From Christensenellaceae bacterium (GTDB lineage: Bacteria; Bacillota; Clostridia; Christensenellales; Christensenellaceae), in contig AP025580.1 in assembly GCA_022846035.1 (NCBI GenBank), positions 744,001 through 808,000 on the forward strand: a stretch of 64,000 nt of DNA. Reading direction: 5' to 3'. A program made the translations under genes and the position numbers. Positions 16,508 through 26,315 of the stretch are shown piece by piece (the stretch's first letter is position 1; each line of letters opens with the position of its first letter). The notes below the pieces were generated by a model that was not told where the DNA came from, made no database searches, and saw only the letters and a program-made list of their open reading frames with translations.

Positions 16508-18766
16508 TTATCGCCCGCTGGTCTCTTGCTCGCTGCGCTCAAGAAGCAGGGCAAATTCGTCTTCGGGCATGGGACGCGCGTACAAAAAGCCCTGCACGAT
16601 GATGTCGTAGCCGATTTTCTTTAAGAAATCGGCCTGCGCGGTCGTTTCCACACCCTCGGCCACGACGGTGATTTCCAGCTTTTGCGCCATATCCTCAATG
16701 CTCGAGATGACAATCTTCTCACGGTCGCTGTCAAAACGCTGTGTGAAAAACCGCTTATCCAGCTTGATCACGTCGACAGGCAGCGTGCGCAGCAGGTTGA
16801 GGGAAGAATAGCCGGTGCCGAAATCGTCAATGGTGATCTTAAAGCCCGCTTCCTTAAGCTCATGCATGCGCTTAAGGACGAGTTCGTCGTTATAAACGAG
16901 AGCGCTTTCCGTAAGCTCGATTTCCAGCAGGTCGGTGGAAATATCGTATTTGCCGATGATCTCAAGCAATTGCCCCACGAATTCGCTGCGGTACATGTTG
17001 AGCCGCGAGAAGTTGACGGAAATGGGCACGACGGGCCGGCCCTCGTCGATCCAGGCGCGCAGCGTGGCGCATACGTGCTCGAATACGTACATATCGAGCT
17101 TGATAATAAAGCCGTTTTTCTCGAATATGGGGATGAATGCGCCGGGGTTCATAAAACCGCTTTGCGGCGATACCCAGCGCACAAGCGCCTCCGCCGCGAT
17201 AGGGCGCTCTGTTTTGAGGTCGAATTTCGGCTGATAGTAGATCACAAATTCGCTTTCTTCAAGTGCCGTGTCCATATCGTTTTCCAACTGCTTTTCGCGC
17301 AGCATATCAGCGTTCATTTTTTCATTGTAGAACGCGTAAAAAACATGCGTATTGTGCTTGATACTGTTTTTGGCGATCTTGCTGCGGTCGCTCATGCGCG
17401 TAACGTACGTATCCCCCGGCTGCAGGGGATAGATGCCGTAGGAAAGGAGCAGGTTATAATTGCGCTTTCTGGCGAATTCGTATTCGCGGATCGCCTGGTT
17501 CCATTTGAGGATGCGCCCCGCAATATCCCCCTGTGAGAAATAGGTGATGAATACGTTGAACTCATCGGAACCGGTGTGGGAAAAAAGCTCGTTTTCCCGC
17601 ATGTCGGCACGGAGCACGTCCGCGATATGCCTGAGCAGCAGGTTGCCGTTGTCATAATCGTAAAGCTGGTTGAATATCTTGAATTTGTTGACGTCAAAAT
17701 TGATAAAGGCAAATTTTTCGTCGGGATGTTTGGTTAAAATATCCTTGCAGTCCTCGCGGAACTTGACCCAGCTTAGCGAGCCGGTGACCTCGTCCGTGAA
17801 AGCGATGCGCTCGAGCTTTTTGCGCGCGCGGTTCTGCGATACCACGATATAAATGAGCAGCGCCATGACTGTGGCGATGATCAACACGGTAACCCAGCCG
17901 TTGAGCGTGACGAGATAAGAGGTCTGGGCGGCGATGACGGACGCGGGAACAACGGACAGGATGTACCATTCGTTTACGTCGATGGGCGTATAGCCCATGT
18001 AATAAAGCTCGCCGTCTTTGTAATACTGCGCCACGCCGCTTTTGCCCTCCAGCATATCGTCGCGCATGATACCAAAGGTATTCCCCGCGTCTTCTATATT
18101 GTCGGGAAGCTGCGCGAAGATATTGTCAAATTCAACGACGCTGGGATGGTCCGCGTGCGTGATGCCCGTACCGTCGCGGGTGACGACGTAAGCGTAGCCC
18201 TCGCCGTTAAAGGTGGAAAAGGATATTTTCTTTTCGAATTCCGCCGTAGACTGCGTGGCGAACAAAACAGAAGTGATAATGTTTTCGTCGTAGACGGGCA
18301 CGGCGTATACGTTGATAGGCTCGCCGCCGATGGCGTCGGGGAAAGTGTTGGATACGTTAGGGAGACCCTGCATGGCCTTGTGGAAATAATCGCGCGAGGA
18401 AAAATCCGCCGTCACGCCGTCGGAGGTGACGGCGTTGCCGTCCGTATCGATAAGCCCCATGCGCTTGAAATTATTCTGCTCCTGCACGTCTTTGAGCATG
18501 GAGAAAACCTGCTCAGTGTCCGCGCCTTTGAACTCGGGCGCGCCAAGCGCCGTCGCCAGGCCCTCGAGGGTGGAAAGGTCACCGTCGACTTTGGTTTCGA
18601 TCAGGGCGGCTTCCTGCGTTGTGACCTCTTTGAGGTAAGAGGTCACCTCGTCGTTTAACGTGCTTTTGACGGTATCGGAATAAAAGAGCATTAAAAAGAC
18701 CGCGACAGCCGCGATAATCAAAATTATAATAACGGAAATGACAACGGTCCTCTTGCGCTTTGCCAT
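16508..18766 (-). CDS. Membrane Cache sensor with degenerate GGDEF and intact EAL domain
   Basis: This encodes 752 residues from ATG 18766 (GCGAGG upstream; ATG 18793 lacks one). A membrane segment at about 9-31, a periplasmic dCache-type sensor, and a second membrane segment near 300 are followed by GGDEF and EAL domains. The GGDEF signature reads HTGSDEF and the metal/nucleotide segment FDVNKFKIFNQLYDYDNG is poorly conserved, so cyclase activity is doubtful. EAL residues are all present: EALVRW, VNFS, ELTES, DDFGTGYSS, VIKLDKRF, EGVET, QGF. It most likely degrades c-di-GMP in response to an external ligand. It is divergent from the pilus operon, whose PilB has a c-di-GMP-binding MshEN domain. 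Confidence 0.85.
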   Translation of the reverse strand: MAKRKRTVVISVIIILIIAAVAVFLMLFYSDTVKSTLNDEVTSYLKEVTTQEAALIETKVDGDLSTLEGLATALGAPEFKGADTEQVFSMLKDVQEQNNFKRMGLIDTDGNAVTSDGVTADFSSRDYFHKAMQGLPNVSNTFPDAIGGEPINVYAVPVYDENIITSVLFATQSTAEFEKKISFSTFNGEGYAYVVTRDGTGITHADHPSVVEFDNIFAQLPDNIEDAGNTFGIMRDDMLEGKSGVAQYYKDGELYYMGYTPIDVNEWYILSVVPASVIAAQTSYLVTLNGWVTVLIIATVMALLIYIVVSQNRARKKLERIAFTDEVTGSLSWVKFREDCKDILTKHPDEKFAFINFDVNKFKIFNQLYDYDNGNLLLRHIADVLRADMRENELFSHTGSDEFNVFITYFSQGDIAGRILKWNQAIREYEFARKRNYNLLLSYGIYPLQPGDTYVTRMSDRSKIAKNSIKHNTHVFYAFYNEKMNADMLREKQLENDMDTALEESEFVIYYQPKFDLKTERPIAAEALVRWVSPQSGFMNPGAFIPIFEKNGFIIKLDMYVFEHVCATLRAWIDEGRPVVPISVNFSRLNMYRSEFVGQLLEIIGKYDISTDLLEIELTESALVYNDELVLKRMHELKEAGFKITIDDFGTGYSSLNLLRTLPVDVIKLDKRFFTQRFDSDREKIVISSIEDMAQKLEITVVAEGVETTAQADFLKKIGYDIIVQGFLYARPMPEDEFALLLERSEQETSGR

Positions 18767-19021
18767 GTAAAGCAACCTCGCCCTGCACTTCATATATACT
18801 ATACGAATATTATATAGCAAAAAACAAAAAAAGCAAATTGCGGATGTTTCGCGGGGATATTTGCCTGGAAAACGCATATCTAACAGAAAATTTAATAGAA
18901 TAGAGATGTTTTTTCTGAAATATAATGATATAATTGAATGAAATATTACAGGATTGGTTAAGTATGTTTTTCTTTTGGCAGAGTGAGCCTGAAGAACAAG
19001 GAGAACAAGGGGTATATTGTA

Positions 19022-20221
19022 TTGGCAAAATATAGTTACAAGGCTGTCGACGCCGCCGGACAGGCAACGAAAGGGACGTATGAAGCGGAAAGCCTGCAGG
19101 ATTTCAGGGATTTTTTAAAAAGCGCGGGGCTTTACTGCCTTTCCTATAAGGTAGAGCGCGAGCACTATGGAAGCTCGGTATCGGGAACGATCCCCGCTAA
19201 GGACTTATACCTGATGTGCAGCCAGATGGGCGTCATGCTGGACGCGGGCATCGGCGTCGTCAGGGGGTTGGACGTCCTTTGCCAGCAGATGGAAAACGCG
19301 CGGCTGCGGAATATTTTATTAAACGTCATGGAAGAAGTCAAAAAGGGTATTTCTTTCCACCAGGCGCTTGCCGACCAGGGCGGCGCGTTCCCCTTTTACC
19401 TGATCAGCTCGGTGGAATCGGGCGAACAGAGCGGTACGCTCGACGCGGTCATGCTGCGCATGGCCGATTATTTCGAAAAACAATATAAAACAAAGGCGCA
19501 GGTCAGGAGCTCGCTAGCCTATCCGATCCTGCTGTGTATTATGTGCGTGGGGGTCGTTATCCTCATGCTTACGTTTGTCGTGCCCAAATTCTTAACGATG
19601 TATACCACGTCGGGCGCGGCGCTGCCCGCGCCTACGCAGGCCCTGCTCGGCATCAGTTCTTTCCTTACCGATTACTGGTACGCGGTGCTCGCGGTCATCG
19701 TCGGCGTCGTGATCGTGATTTTTATTTTAAAAAGCAGTCCGGCCACCAAGGGCGGCTGGGATACGATGATGCTTCATTTCCCGGGCCTGGGTAAGATGAA
19801 GCGGACGATTCTTGCGGCGCGCTTCGCGCATACGTTTTCCATGCTTATTTCGAGCGGGGTCCCGATGCTCAGCGCCCTTGACATCGTCGCGCGCGTGCTG
19901 GACAACGGCTGTATGTCGCGCCATATCGCCACTATGATCGAGGACGTCAAGATGGGCATGCCGCTCTCGGAATCCATCAGGAAGATCGACGTATTCCCGC
20001 CGCTCTTCAAATCGATGATCGCGATCGGCGAGGAATCCGGCGAAATGGACGGCTTGCTGCAAAAGGCGGCGGCCTATTACGACGGGGAATCCGACCGCGC
20101 GGTCAAGAAAATGGTTTCCGTCATCGAGCCGGTCACGCTCGTGGTGATGGCGTTCATCATCGGCTTCATTGTCATCGCGGTCATCATGCCGATTTACGGT
20201 ATGTATCAAAATATAGCTTAA
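19022..20221 (+). CDS. pilC: Type IV pilus inner membrane platform protein PilC (GspF family)
   Basis: This encodes 399 residues if translation starts at TTG 19022, which follows AAGGGG by nine bases and gives the family-typical opening AKYSYKAVDAAGQATKGTYE; a GTG at 18983 is the alternative. Two T2SSF repeats are visible, each with hydrophobic segments (ILLCIMCVGVVILMLTFVV, YWYAVLAVIVGVVIVIFIL, and a C-terminal span ending MPIYGMYQNIA), and SGEQSGTL/GEESGEMDG sequences characteristic of the repeats. It anchors the PilB/PilT motors. It is the first gene of a tight plus-strand operon running to 26.3 kb. Confidence 0.9.
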   Translation: MAKYSYKAVDAAGQATKGTYEAESLQDFRDFLKSAGLYCLSYKVEREHYGSSVSGTIPAKDLYLMCSQMGVMLDAGIGVVRGLDVLCQQMENARLRNILLNVMEEVKKGISFHQALADQGGAFPFYLISSVESGEQSGTLDAVMLRMADYFEKQYKTKAQVRSSLAYPILLCIMCVGVVILMLTFVVPKFLTMYTTSGAALPAPTQALLGISSFLTDYWYAVLAVIVGVVIVIFILKSSPATKGGWDTMMLHFPGLGKMKRTILAARFAHTFSMLISSGVPMLSALDIVARVLDNGCMSRHIATMIEDVKMGMPLSESIRKIDVFPPLFKSMIAIGEESGEMDGLLQKAAAYYDGESDRAVKKMVSVIEPVTLVVMAFIIGFIVIAVIMPIYGMYQNIA

Positions 20222-20237
20222 GGATGGTGGAATAGGG

Positions 20238-21143
20238 TTGCTGTCAATCGATATTGGAAGTAAATTTCTGAAAATTATACAGGGCAACGGCGACAGGTCC
20301 ATCAAAACCAAAAAAGAGGTTTTGTCGGAAATGCCGGAAAATTGCGTGCACAACGGCGTCGTCACGGATTTTGAACAGGTCGCGAAAACGATTCAAAACG
20401 TGCTCGCGGAAGAACGTATCACGGATAAAAAAGCGGTGGTCACCATGAGCAGTCCGGATATTGTCGTCAGGGAGCTGACCCTGCCCAAAACCACGCCTAA
20501 GAATACCCGTCAGATGGTCGAAAGCGAGCTGGAAGACTTTTTGGCGGGCGAGCGTTACGCCATCGACTACCTGACCCGCGCGGACGCGGAACATACGCGG
20601 GTGCTGGTGTTCGGTATCGACCAAAAGCTGGCGGACGGCTATAAGGCCATGCTGGTATCGGCGGGACTTACGCCGGTGGCGCTCGACGTACACGCGAACG
20701 CGGTGCGCAAGCTGGCGTGCGTCGCCGAGGTGGTGCCAAACACCGATCATGAGGTGAGTATCGTCACGGACATCGGCTTCGACCTCATCAATTTCCACTT
20801 TTTTATCGGCGGGGAGCTGACGTTCACGCGCTGCGCTGTCATCGGCATGGACGCGTACGCCAAGGAGAACATCGGACAGATGTACGGCCGCAGCGCGGAA
20901 GAATTAAAGGATGACGTGAACTTCAATACCTATGTCGCCAGCCTGGGAGACGAGATCCAGAAGATGCTCCAGTTTGCGGCGACGGGCGAATATAAAAGCC
21001 TGGAGACGAGGATTTATTTAGCAGGCGGCGGCGCGCGCTTTGAGGGCCTCGCGGAACTTTTGGGCGAATACTTAAGCCGCGGGGTCACGGCGCTGAATAC
21101 TAAAATTTTATTAAACGCGCTGGGCGCGCAGATTCGTGTGTGA
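20238..21143 (+). CDS. pilM: Type IV pilus assembly protein PilM
   Basis: This encodes 301 residues from TTG 20238 behind AGGATGGTGG. It has an actin/FtsA-like ATPase fold: phosphate-1 loop LSIDIGSKFLKIIQG, phosphate-2 segment IVTDIGFDLINFHF and adenosine motif IYLAGGGARFEGL. It is expected to bind ATP at the cytoplasmic face and dock the N-terminal tail of PilN. The gene order pilM-pilN-pilO is conserved in type IV pilus operons. Confidence 0.9.
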   Translation: MLSIDIGSKFLKIIQGNGDRSIKTKKEVLSEMPENCVHNGVVTDFEQVAKTIQNVLAEERITDKKAVVTMSSPDIVVRELTLPKTTPKNTRQMVESELEDFLAGERYAIDYLTRADAEHTRVLVFGIDQKLADGYKAMLVSAGLTPVALDVHANAVRKLACVAEVVPNTDHEVSIVTDIGFDLINFHFFIGGELTFTRCAVIGMDAYAKENIGQMYGRSAEELKDDVNFNTYVASLGDEIQKMLQFAATGEYKSLETRIYLAGGGARFEGLAELLGEYLSRGVTALNTKILLNALGAQIRV

Positions 21144-21154
21144 GGTAAACGGTT

Positions 21155-21745
21155 TTGAAAGATCTTAACTTTTTCGCGGGCATCAAAAAGCAGGAAACAA
21201 AACATAAGATGGGAGCTTTCATGCGCGGCGGGATCATCGCGCTGGCGGTCTGCGCGGGCGCGGTAGGCGGCTTTTATGTGTGGCAGCTTACGCAGCAGGC
21301 GGCGCTTACGGCAGAGGCCGCCGCCATCGAGCTGAAAACGCAGCAGGCCAGGGAATCGAGCGCGGGCTACGCGCAGCTTAATGAAAACACAATAAAGCTC
21401 AACGCGCTGAAAACGTACAATTCGATTATCGAAACGTTCGATGATAACCTCGCGTCCTATCCGCATGTGGACCAGGCGCTGATGGACGACATCAACGCGA
21501 GGATGCCCGAAGACGTAAACATCGTAAAAGTCGATTACGCGAACAATGTGTTCAAAATGGAGTGCAGCGCGCAAAACACGTCGTCTCCGGCGGAATTTGT
21601 GCGCGGCTTACGCGGATCGGCGCTGATTTCCGACGTTGCCTACAACGGCTATTACGCGCAGGACGGAGCGGCGGGATCGGAAACGCCCACGGGAACGGTC
21701 ACGTTTACCGTGAGCTGCGCGCTTGCGGGAGGTGAGGCGAAATGA
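21155..21745 (+). CDS. pilN: Type IV pilus alignment protein PilN-like
   Basis: This encodes 196 residues from TTG 21155 behind TGAGG. A short cytoplasmic N-terminus (KDLNFFAGIKKQETKHK), one membrane span at about 23-43, a helical segment rich in Ala/Gln, then a ferredoxin-like beta-alpha domain (MPEDVNIVKVDYANNVFKME). The LNFF start is where PilM-binding residues sit in PilN. Its stop codon overlaps the start of the next gene by four bases. Confidence 0.8.
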   Translation: MKDLNFFAGIKKQETKHKMGAFMRGGIIALAVCAGAVGGFYVWQLTQQAALTAEAAAIELKTQQARESSAGYAQLNENTIKLNALKTYNSIIETFDDNLASYPHVDQALMDDINARMPEDVNIVKVDYANNVFKMECSAQNTSSPAEFVRGLRGSALISDVAYNGYYAQDGAAGSETPTGTVTFTVSCALAGGEAK

Positions 21746-22503
21746 GGCTTTCCAAAAGGGAGATCGTATTGCTGATTATCCTCGGCATTGTCGTCATCGT
21801 CGTGCTGGGCGTGAACTTTCTGATCGTGCCCATGCAAAAGACGCTGGCGCAGTCGGCGCTGGACGTCGAGCAAAAGCGGCTGGAAATGGAAACCGTGCAA
21901 AAGGAGACCGCGATGTCCGGCGAGATGACGCAGATGATCGAGCAGACATATGCGCGGACGCGGGAACTTCAGAAACCGTATGAAAACAGCTTAAAGCAGG
22001 AAGAGATCGACCTGTGGCTGAACACCCAACTGGCGCAAAACAACCTCGAGGTACAGAACCTGGATATTTCGGACGTCAAGGTGGCGACGGCGGATTTTGA
22101 AACCGCGCCCTTAAACGAACTGGAGCCTCTGCCCATACAGGACGCGGCCGATATTGTAAACGGCGGGCAGGAGCAGCCGCCTGAAGAGGCGGCGCCGACG
22201 GACGATACCGGAGCGCAGGAGGCAGGCGCGGAAACCCAGGCGGCTTCGGCGCCCGAGGATACGGGCGGAAATACGACGTCGCTTTACCAGATCGACGCGG
22301 TCGTAAGCTGTATCGGCGGCTTTGACGACGTAATAGCGTTTTCAAACAGCCTGTACGAGAGCGGCAGGGCGCTGCGGATTACCTCCATCACAACGCAAAG
22401 CCCGGGCGAAGACGGGCGGACGGGCGCGGTGATCACGATTGAATTTTACGGGATACCGGCGGTACAAAACGTTACCGAGACCGCTACGGGAGAAGAGAAA
22501 TAA
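21742..22503 (+). CDS. pilO: Type IV pilus alignment protein PilO-like
   Basis: This encodes 253 residues starting at an ATGA overlap with pilN. One membrane span at about 8-27 (IVLLIILGIVVIVVLGVNFL) is followed by a coiled coil (ALDVEQKRLEMETVQKETA) and a C-terminal alpha/beta domain. An acidic, Ala/Glu-rich linker of about 45 residues (EEAAPTDDTGAQEAGAETQA) interrupts the middle and is longer than usual. It is expected to dimerise with PilN outside the membrane. Confidence 0.75.
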   Translation: MRLSKREIVLLIILGIVVIVVLGVNFLIVPMQKTLAQSALDVEQKRLEMETVQKETAMSGEMTQMIEQTYARTRELQKPYENSLKQEEIDLWLNTQLAQNNLEVQNLDISDVKVATADFETAPLNELEPLPIQDAADIVNGGQEQPPEEAAPTDDTGAQEAGAETQAASAPEDTGGNTTSLYQIDAVVSCIGGFDDVIAFSNSLYESGRALRITSITTQSPGEDGRTGAVITIEFYGIPAVQNVTETATGEEK

Positions 22504-22505
22504 GC

Positions 22506-25400
22506 ATGGGCAAGGCACGACGCGCCAGCACGCTTGTCATGGTCCTGTGCGTGTTTGGTTTTATCGTTATTATCGGAGTCGGCGTAATGACGCTCGCGGG
22601 CGTCGCCAACCAGCAGGCCTCGCGTACCTTAGGGCAGCAGCAGGCCGATTTTGCCGCGCAATCCGTGCTGGATACGGTGAGCGCGCAAATCGTCGATCAG
22701 ACGGTTGATCCCTTTGCCCTGGGCAAAGGCTCTGCGTATAAAATCGAGGGCGGCGGCAGCGACGGCGTGCTCGGCGATTACCGTATCCTGATCGAAAAAT
22801 ACGGCGGCGGCGACGATATGTTCAAGGTCGCGGTGACCGCCGAAAAAAACGGTTTTACGTCCAGCATGTATAACCTGCTGTCGTATACCTCCGGCGGCGG
22901 GGACACGGAAACAGACCTTGCGGGATTGTTCGACGTGGTAGCGGGGGCGGCGAACCTCAACCCAAACGCGAGCATGCTGCCGTCGTCGCCGGGCAGTTCC
23001 GGCTCGGAGGGCAGCGTATTTTTTGACAACGGCGAGCGCGCGACGACCTTTGCCGGCGGCAAGGGCGTCACGAAAAACGTGGATACCGTCGGGCCTTTGG
23101 CGCTGGGATCGGGAGGCTTCGGCACGCCGGACGGGGATACGCACATACAGTCCACGGGCGACATTGGCATTACGACGGACGGCTTCGTTTATTCCACGGT
23201 GCGCTCGGAAAAAAGCGTCACCATCGAGCGTTCGCAAAATGTGCTCGGCGACATTTACGCCACCGGCGACGTGACGGTCAAAAGCGGCGCGCTCGTCAAA
23301 GGAGACATCCACGCGGGCGGCACGGTAACCATCGACGGGCAGGGAACCGGCGTGAACGGAACGATTTACGCGAACGGCGCCAGAAAAGACGACGGAACGT
23401 TTGAAAACGGCAATGTAGTCATGACGGCGGGCGCGCTCGCGCAGGGCGATATTTACGCGAACGGCACGGTCACGCTGGACGGGGCCGGCACACAAAGCAA
23501 AGGAACGGTCTCCGCGGGCGGCGACGTGGTGGTGCAAAATGGCGCCGAGGCAGCCGACATCAAATCGGACGGGAATGTGTTCGTCAAAAACGGCGTCTCC
23601 AACGGCTCGGTCGGCTCCGTAGAGTGCATGGGCGACGTGGATTTGGACGGCTCCTTTACAGGGGAGGTGCGCGCGAACGGAAAGGGAACGCTCGCGGGCA
23701 GCTACAGCCGGAATATTTATATCAACGGCACGGTGGAGGTCACAAGCATTACGGAGATGAAAGAAGTACATTCAGGCGCGGCCATTTCCTTAAACGGCGT
23801 GAATCCGCCGCCGAGCCAAACGTACGCGGGCTTTTACGCGCCGATGATCGTAGCGGAAAACGCGGACCTTACCTACTGCAACCTGTACGCGCAGGGCAAG
23901 CCGGGAACGATCGGGCTTAAGGGCAGCACGGCCTATGCCCTGGACGAAAGCAGGGCGCCGCAGTTTTACGCGAACGGCGACGTGACGGTTGAGGATTGCG
24001 ACAGCCTGCGGGATGTGAAAATTTTTACCAATGGGCATATCATCCTCCAAAACTCGCAGATCCTGCGGGATGATTGGGGCGGGAACAATACGCTCACCGC
24101 GTGGGGCGAGATACAAATCGAGGGCGGAAAGGTACAGGGAACGCTGACGGCGGGCGGCGGCATTGAGGCCTATGACGCGGAAATAAAGGCGGACCTATAT
24201 GCAAACCGCGAGATCAGGGTGAAAAACGTCAGGGCGGAAATGGGCGTTTGGCAATGTAACTGGGATATGGATATAAGCGGCACGCTGGCCGCGTCGAACA
24301 TCGACGCTTTCGTAGGCAGGAACCTGAATATGCGGCTGTCCCAGCAGCAGGCGCGGGGAACGGGCCTCAATTTTTCGGTAAACGGCACGGCTGCTTTTGA
24401 AAATGTGAATTTCACAGGCAATATGAATGTGACCGGCGGCGGCTTCCAGGATTCGACAGTCATGGGTAGGCTTGTGTTCGGCGCTCAGCCGTCCGTGGAA
24501 AGATCGGCGCTTACAGGGCTTGAGGTTGTGGATCCGTCTACGCTGATACAGGTTGCGCCTCTGGAAGAGATTGGGAGGGTAGACGTTCCGTCCGGAAGCG
24601 GCAGCGTTACGGAAATCAAAAAGCTGGAGATCCCGTATGACGAAATGCCCCTCGTGGAGCTGAAGCTGCGGGAAAAATACGCCGGCCTGACGGAATGGAA
24701 GATTCCGGCGGCGATCGAGGCGCAGATGAAGCAAAACAACGTGTACTTCGCGTTCAACGAAAAAAATCCCGTCGGCTACGAGATCAACGGCGACGATTAT
24801 ATCTTTAAAAAGAACTGTAACCTAACGCTGGATTTCCAAAAGGCGCAAGGACAGCAATACGGCAAGAACCTGGTGTTCGACGCCACGGACAGCGACCTTT
24901 ATATCCGCCTCAAAATGCCGGAAAATGCCGGATACACGATGGAAGTGACGTCGGGCGTGAACATCCTTACCAAGGGCGATCATAACGTTTACCTGTTCCT
25001 CGACGAGGGAACGAACGCGGGCAATTTCGTGAACTGGAAATTGCGCGGCAATACGTTTATGGGCTATTACGGCTACGCGGGCGGCGTGCCGCAGGAGGGC
25101 GATACGCGCACGCCCAATTTGTACCTGATCTCAAACGCCAAGGGCGTGACGATGGATATTTCGCAGTATAATACCGCATACGCGTATTTCTACGCGCCGC
25201 AGGGCGCTGTCAAAATGACGGGCAGCACGATTTTTTCCGGCGGTGCCAAGCTTTACGGCGGCGCGGTCGCCTCGCACATCGAGATGGGCGACAACCAAAG
25301 GTATATCCATTATACGCCGCAGGGAACGGCAGGCGGCGACGGCGGCGACAGTATCAGCGGCTGGACGGTCGTGGGCACCTACGCGGGCACGGGAGAATAA
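22506..25400 (+). CDS. Giant PilX-like pilus protein with bactofilin-like repeats
   Basis: This encodes 964 residues, two bases behind pilO. The N-terminus (RRASTLVMVLCVFGFIVIIGVGVMTL from residue 5) is a PilX-type hydrophobic helix without the canonical FTLIEL cleavage site, followed by an amphipathic helix. From about residue 220 to 700 there are repeated units of the form GDIYATGDVTVKSGALVKGD, GTVTIDG and GTIYANG, as in bactofilin-like polymer-forming beta-helices. The last ~250 residues are another beta-rich domain. It is cotranscribed with minor pilins, so a tip or surface filament component is likely. I know of no standard name for this architecture. Confidence 0.65.
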   Translation: MGKARRASTLVMVLCVFGFIVIIGVGVMTLAGVANQQASRTLGQQQADFAAQSVLDTVSAQIVDQTVDPFALGKGSAYKIEGGGSDGVLGDYRILIEKYGGGDDMFKVAVTAEKNGFTSSMYNLLSYTSGGGDTETDLAGLFDVVAGAANLNPNASMLPSSPGSSGSEGSVFFDNGERATTFAGGKGVTKNVDTVGPLALGSGGFGTPDGDTHIQSTGDIGITTDGFVYSTVRSEKSVTIERSQNVLGDIYATGDVTVKSGALVKGDIHAGGTVTIDGQGTGVNGTIYANGARKDDGTFENGNVVMTAGALAQGDIYANGTVTLDGAGTQSKGTVSAGGDVVVQNGAEAADIKSDGNVFVKNGVSNGSVGSVECMGDVDLDGSFTGEVRANGKGTLAGSYSRNIYINGTVEVTSITEMKEVHSGAAISLNGVNPPPSQTYAGFYAPMIVAENADLTYCNLYAQGKPGTIGLKGSTAYALDESRAPQFYANGDVTVEDCDSLRDVKIFTNGHIILQNSQILRDDWGGNNTLTAWGEIQIEGGKVQGTLTAGGGIEAYDAEIKADLYANREIRVKNVRAEMGVWQCNWDMDISGTLAASNIDAFVGRNLNMRLSQQQARGTGLNFSVNGTAAFENVNFTGNMNVTGGGFQDSTVMGRLVFGAQPSVERSALTGLEVVDPSTLIQVAPLEEIGRVDVPSGSGSVTEIKKLEIPYDEMPLVELKLREKYAGLTEWKIPAAIEAQMKQNNVYFAFNEKNPVGYEINGDDYIFKKNCNLTLDFQKAQGQQYGKNLVFDATDSDLYIRLKMPENAGYTMEVTSGVNILTKGDHNVYLFLDEGTNAGNFVNWKLRGNTFMGYYGYAGGVPQEGDTRTPNLYLISNAKGVTMDISQYNTAYAYFYAPQGAVKMTGSTIFSGGAKLYGGAVASHIEMGDNQRYIHYTPQGTAGGDGGDSISGWTVVGTYAGTGE

Positions 25401-25413
25401 AAGGCGGTAAGGC

Positions 25414-25779
25414 ATGAAGAAAAAGAACGCGAAAAAAGGAATGACCCTAGTGGAAGTGATCGTGAGCCTCGGGCTGCTCGGTATCGTTTCGGTCGCGCTT
25501 TTGGGTATCCTCGGGCCGACCGTCGTCATGGAAAAAAATACGCGCGAAACGAACACGGCGACCTACGACGTGGCGGCGCAGCTTGAGCGCGGCCTTTACA
25601 GCATGCGCAGCGGCTCAGACATCACGGATTATAATTACCTGACCTACGGGGCGCATACGCTTGATTTTACGCTGGGCGGCACGGATTTTTCCGTGGACGG
25701 CAGCCTGATCAAATCCTCGGACAGGCAAAGCGGCGTGGAGCTTTACGCGTTTTTGCCGCAGCCTAAGGAAAACGGGTGA
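25414..25779 (+). CDS. Minor prepilin, PilV/PilE-like
   Basis: This encodes 121 residues. A basic leader (KKKNAKKG) precedes the class III cleavage site G|MTLVEVIVSLGLLGIV with Glu at +5, so PilD should cut and methylate it. The mature part is short (about 110 residues) and beta-rich. The stop codon overlaps the next gene's GTG start. Confidence 0.85.
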   Translation: MKKKNAKKGMTLVEVIVSLGLLGIVSVALLGILGPTVVMEKNTRETNTATYDVAAQLERGLYSMRSGSDITDYNYLTYGAHTLDFTLGGTDFSVDGSLIKSSDRQSGVELYAFLPQPKENG

Positions 25780-26315
25780 GCGGTATGGCGGGGAAAAAGG
25801 CGAAAAAAGCGTTCACGCTCATCGAGCTCATCATTGTGCTGGGGCTGGTGGGCGTCGTGGGATTGGGGATTACGCTGATCTTCGTATCGGCAAACGACTC
25901 GGTGGTAACGCTGGCGTCGCAAACGGACGTGAGCGTCAAAACAAATTTTATCATGGAAAGCGTGCAGACGCGCCTGCGGTACGCGAAAAACATGAGCATA
26001 CACGAAACGGCTTCCGGCGCGGGGAGCGACGCGGACAGGACGTACCTTTACAGCAGCGAGGGCAGGGTCTATGTGCAAAACGGCCGTGACGCGCCGCAGG
26101 ATTTGTTCAGCGAAGCGTTTTATGAGGGATATTATACGGATCTGACGGTGACCGCCATCCAGCAGAACATCGTGACGGTCCAGGTCGCTATGACAAACAG
26201 GGATGATTTGTCTGTCGCCTATTCGCTGGCGACGGACGTAAATGTGCTCAATACCGAAACGGTGGACGGCGATACGTGGGGGCTGATGGTCTCTTACGAC
26301 AACGCGCTGCCCTAA
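25776..26315 (+). CDS. Minor prepilin, PilW-like
   Basis: This encodes 179 residues from GTG 25776, placed six bases behind AAGGA; an ATG nine bases later is possible. The cleavage site reads A|FTLIELIIVLGL with alanine instead of glycine at -1. The mature protein has the pilin alpha-1 helix followed by beta strands. It ends the plus-strand operon and converges with pilD, overlapping it by four bases. Confidence 0.8.
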   Translation: MSGMAGKKAKKAFTLIELIIVLGLVGVVGLGITLIFVSANDSVVTLASQTDVSVKTNFIMESVQTRLRYAKNMSIHETASGAGSDADRTYLYSSEGRVYVQNGRDAPQDLFSEAFYEGYYTDLTVTAIQQNIVTVQVAMTNRDDLSVAYSLATDVNVLNTETVDGDTWGLMVSYDNALP

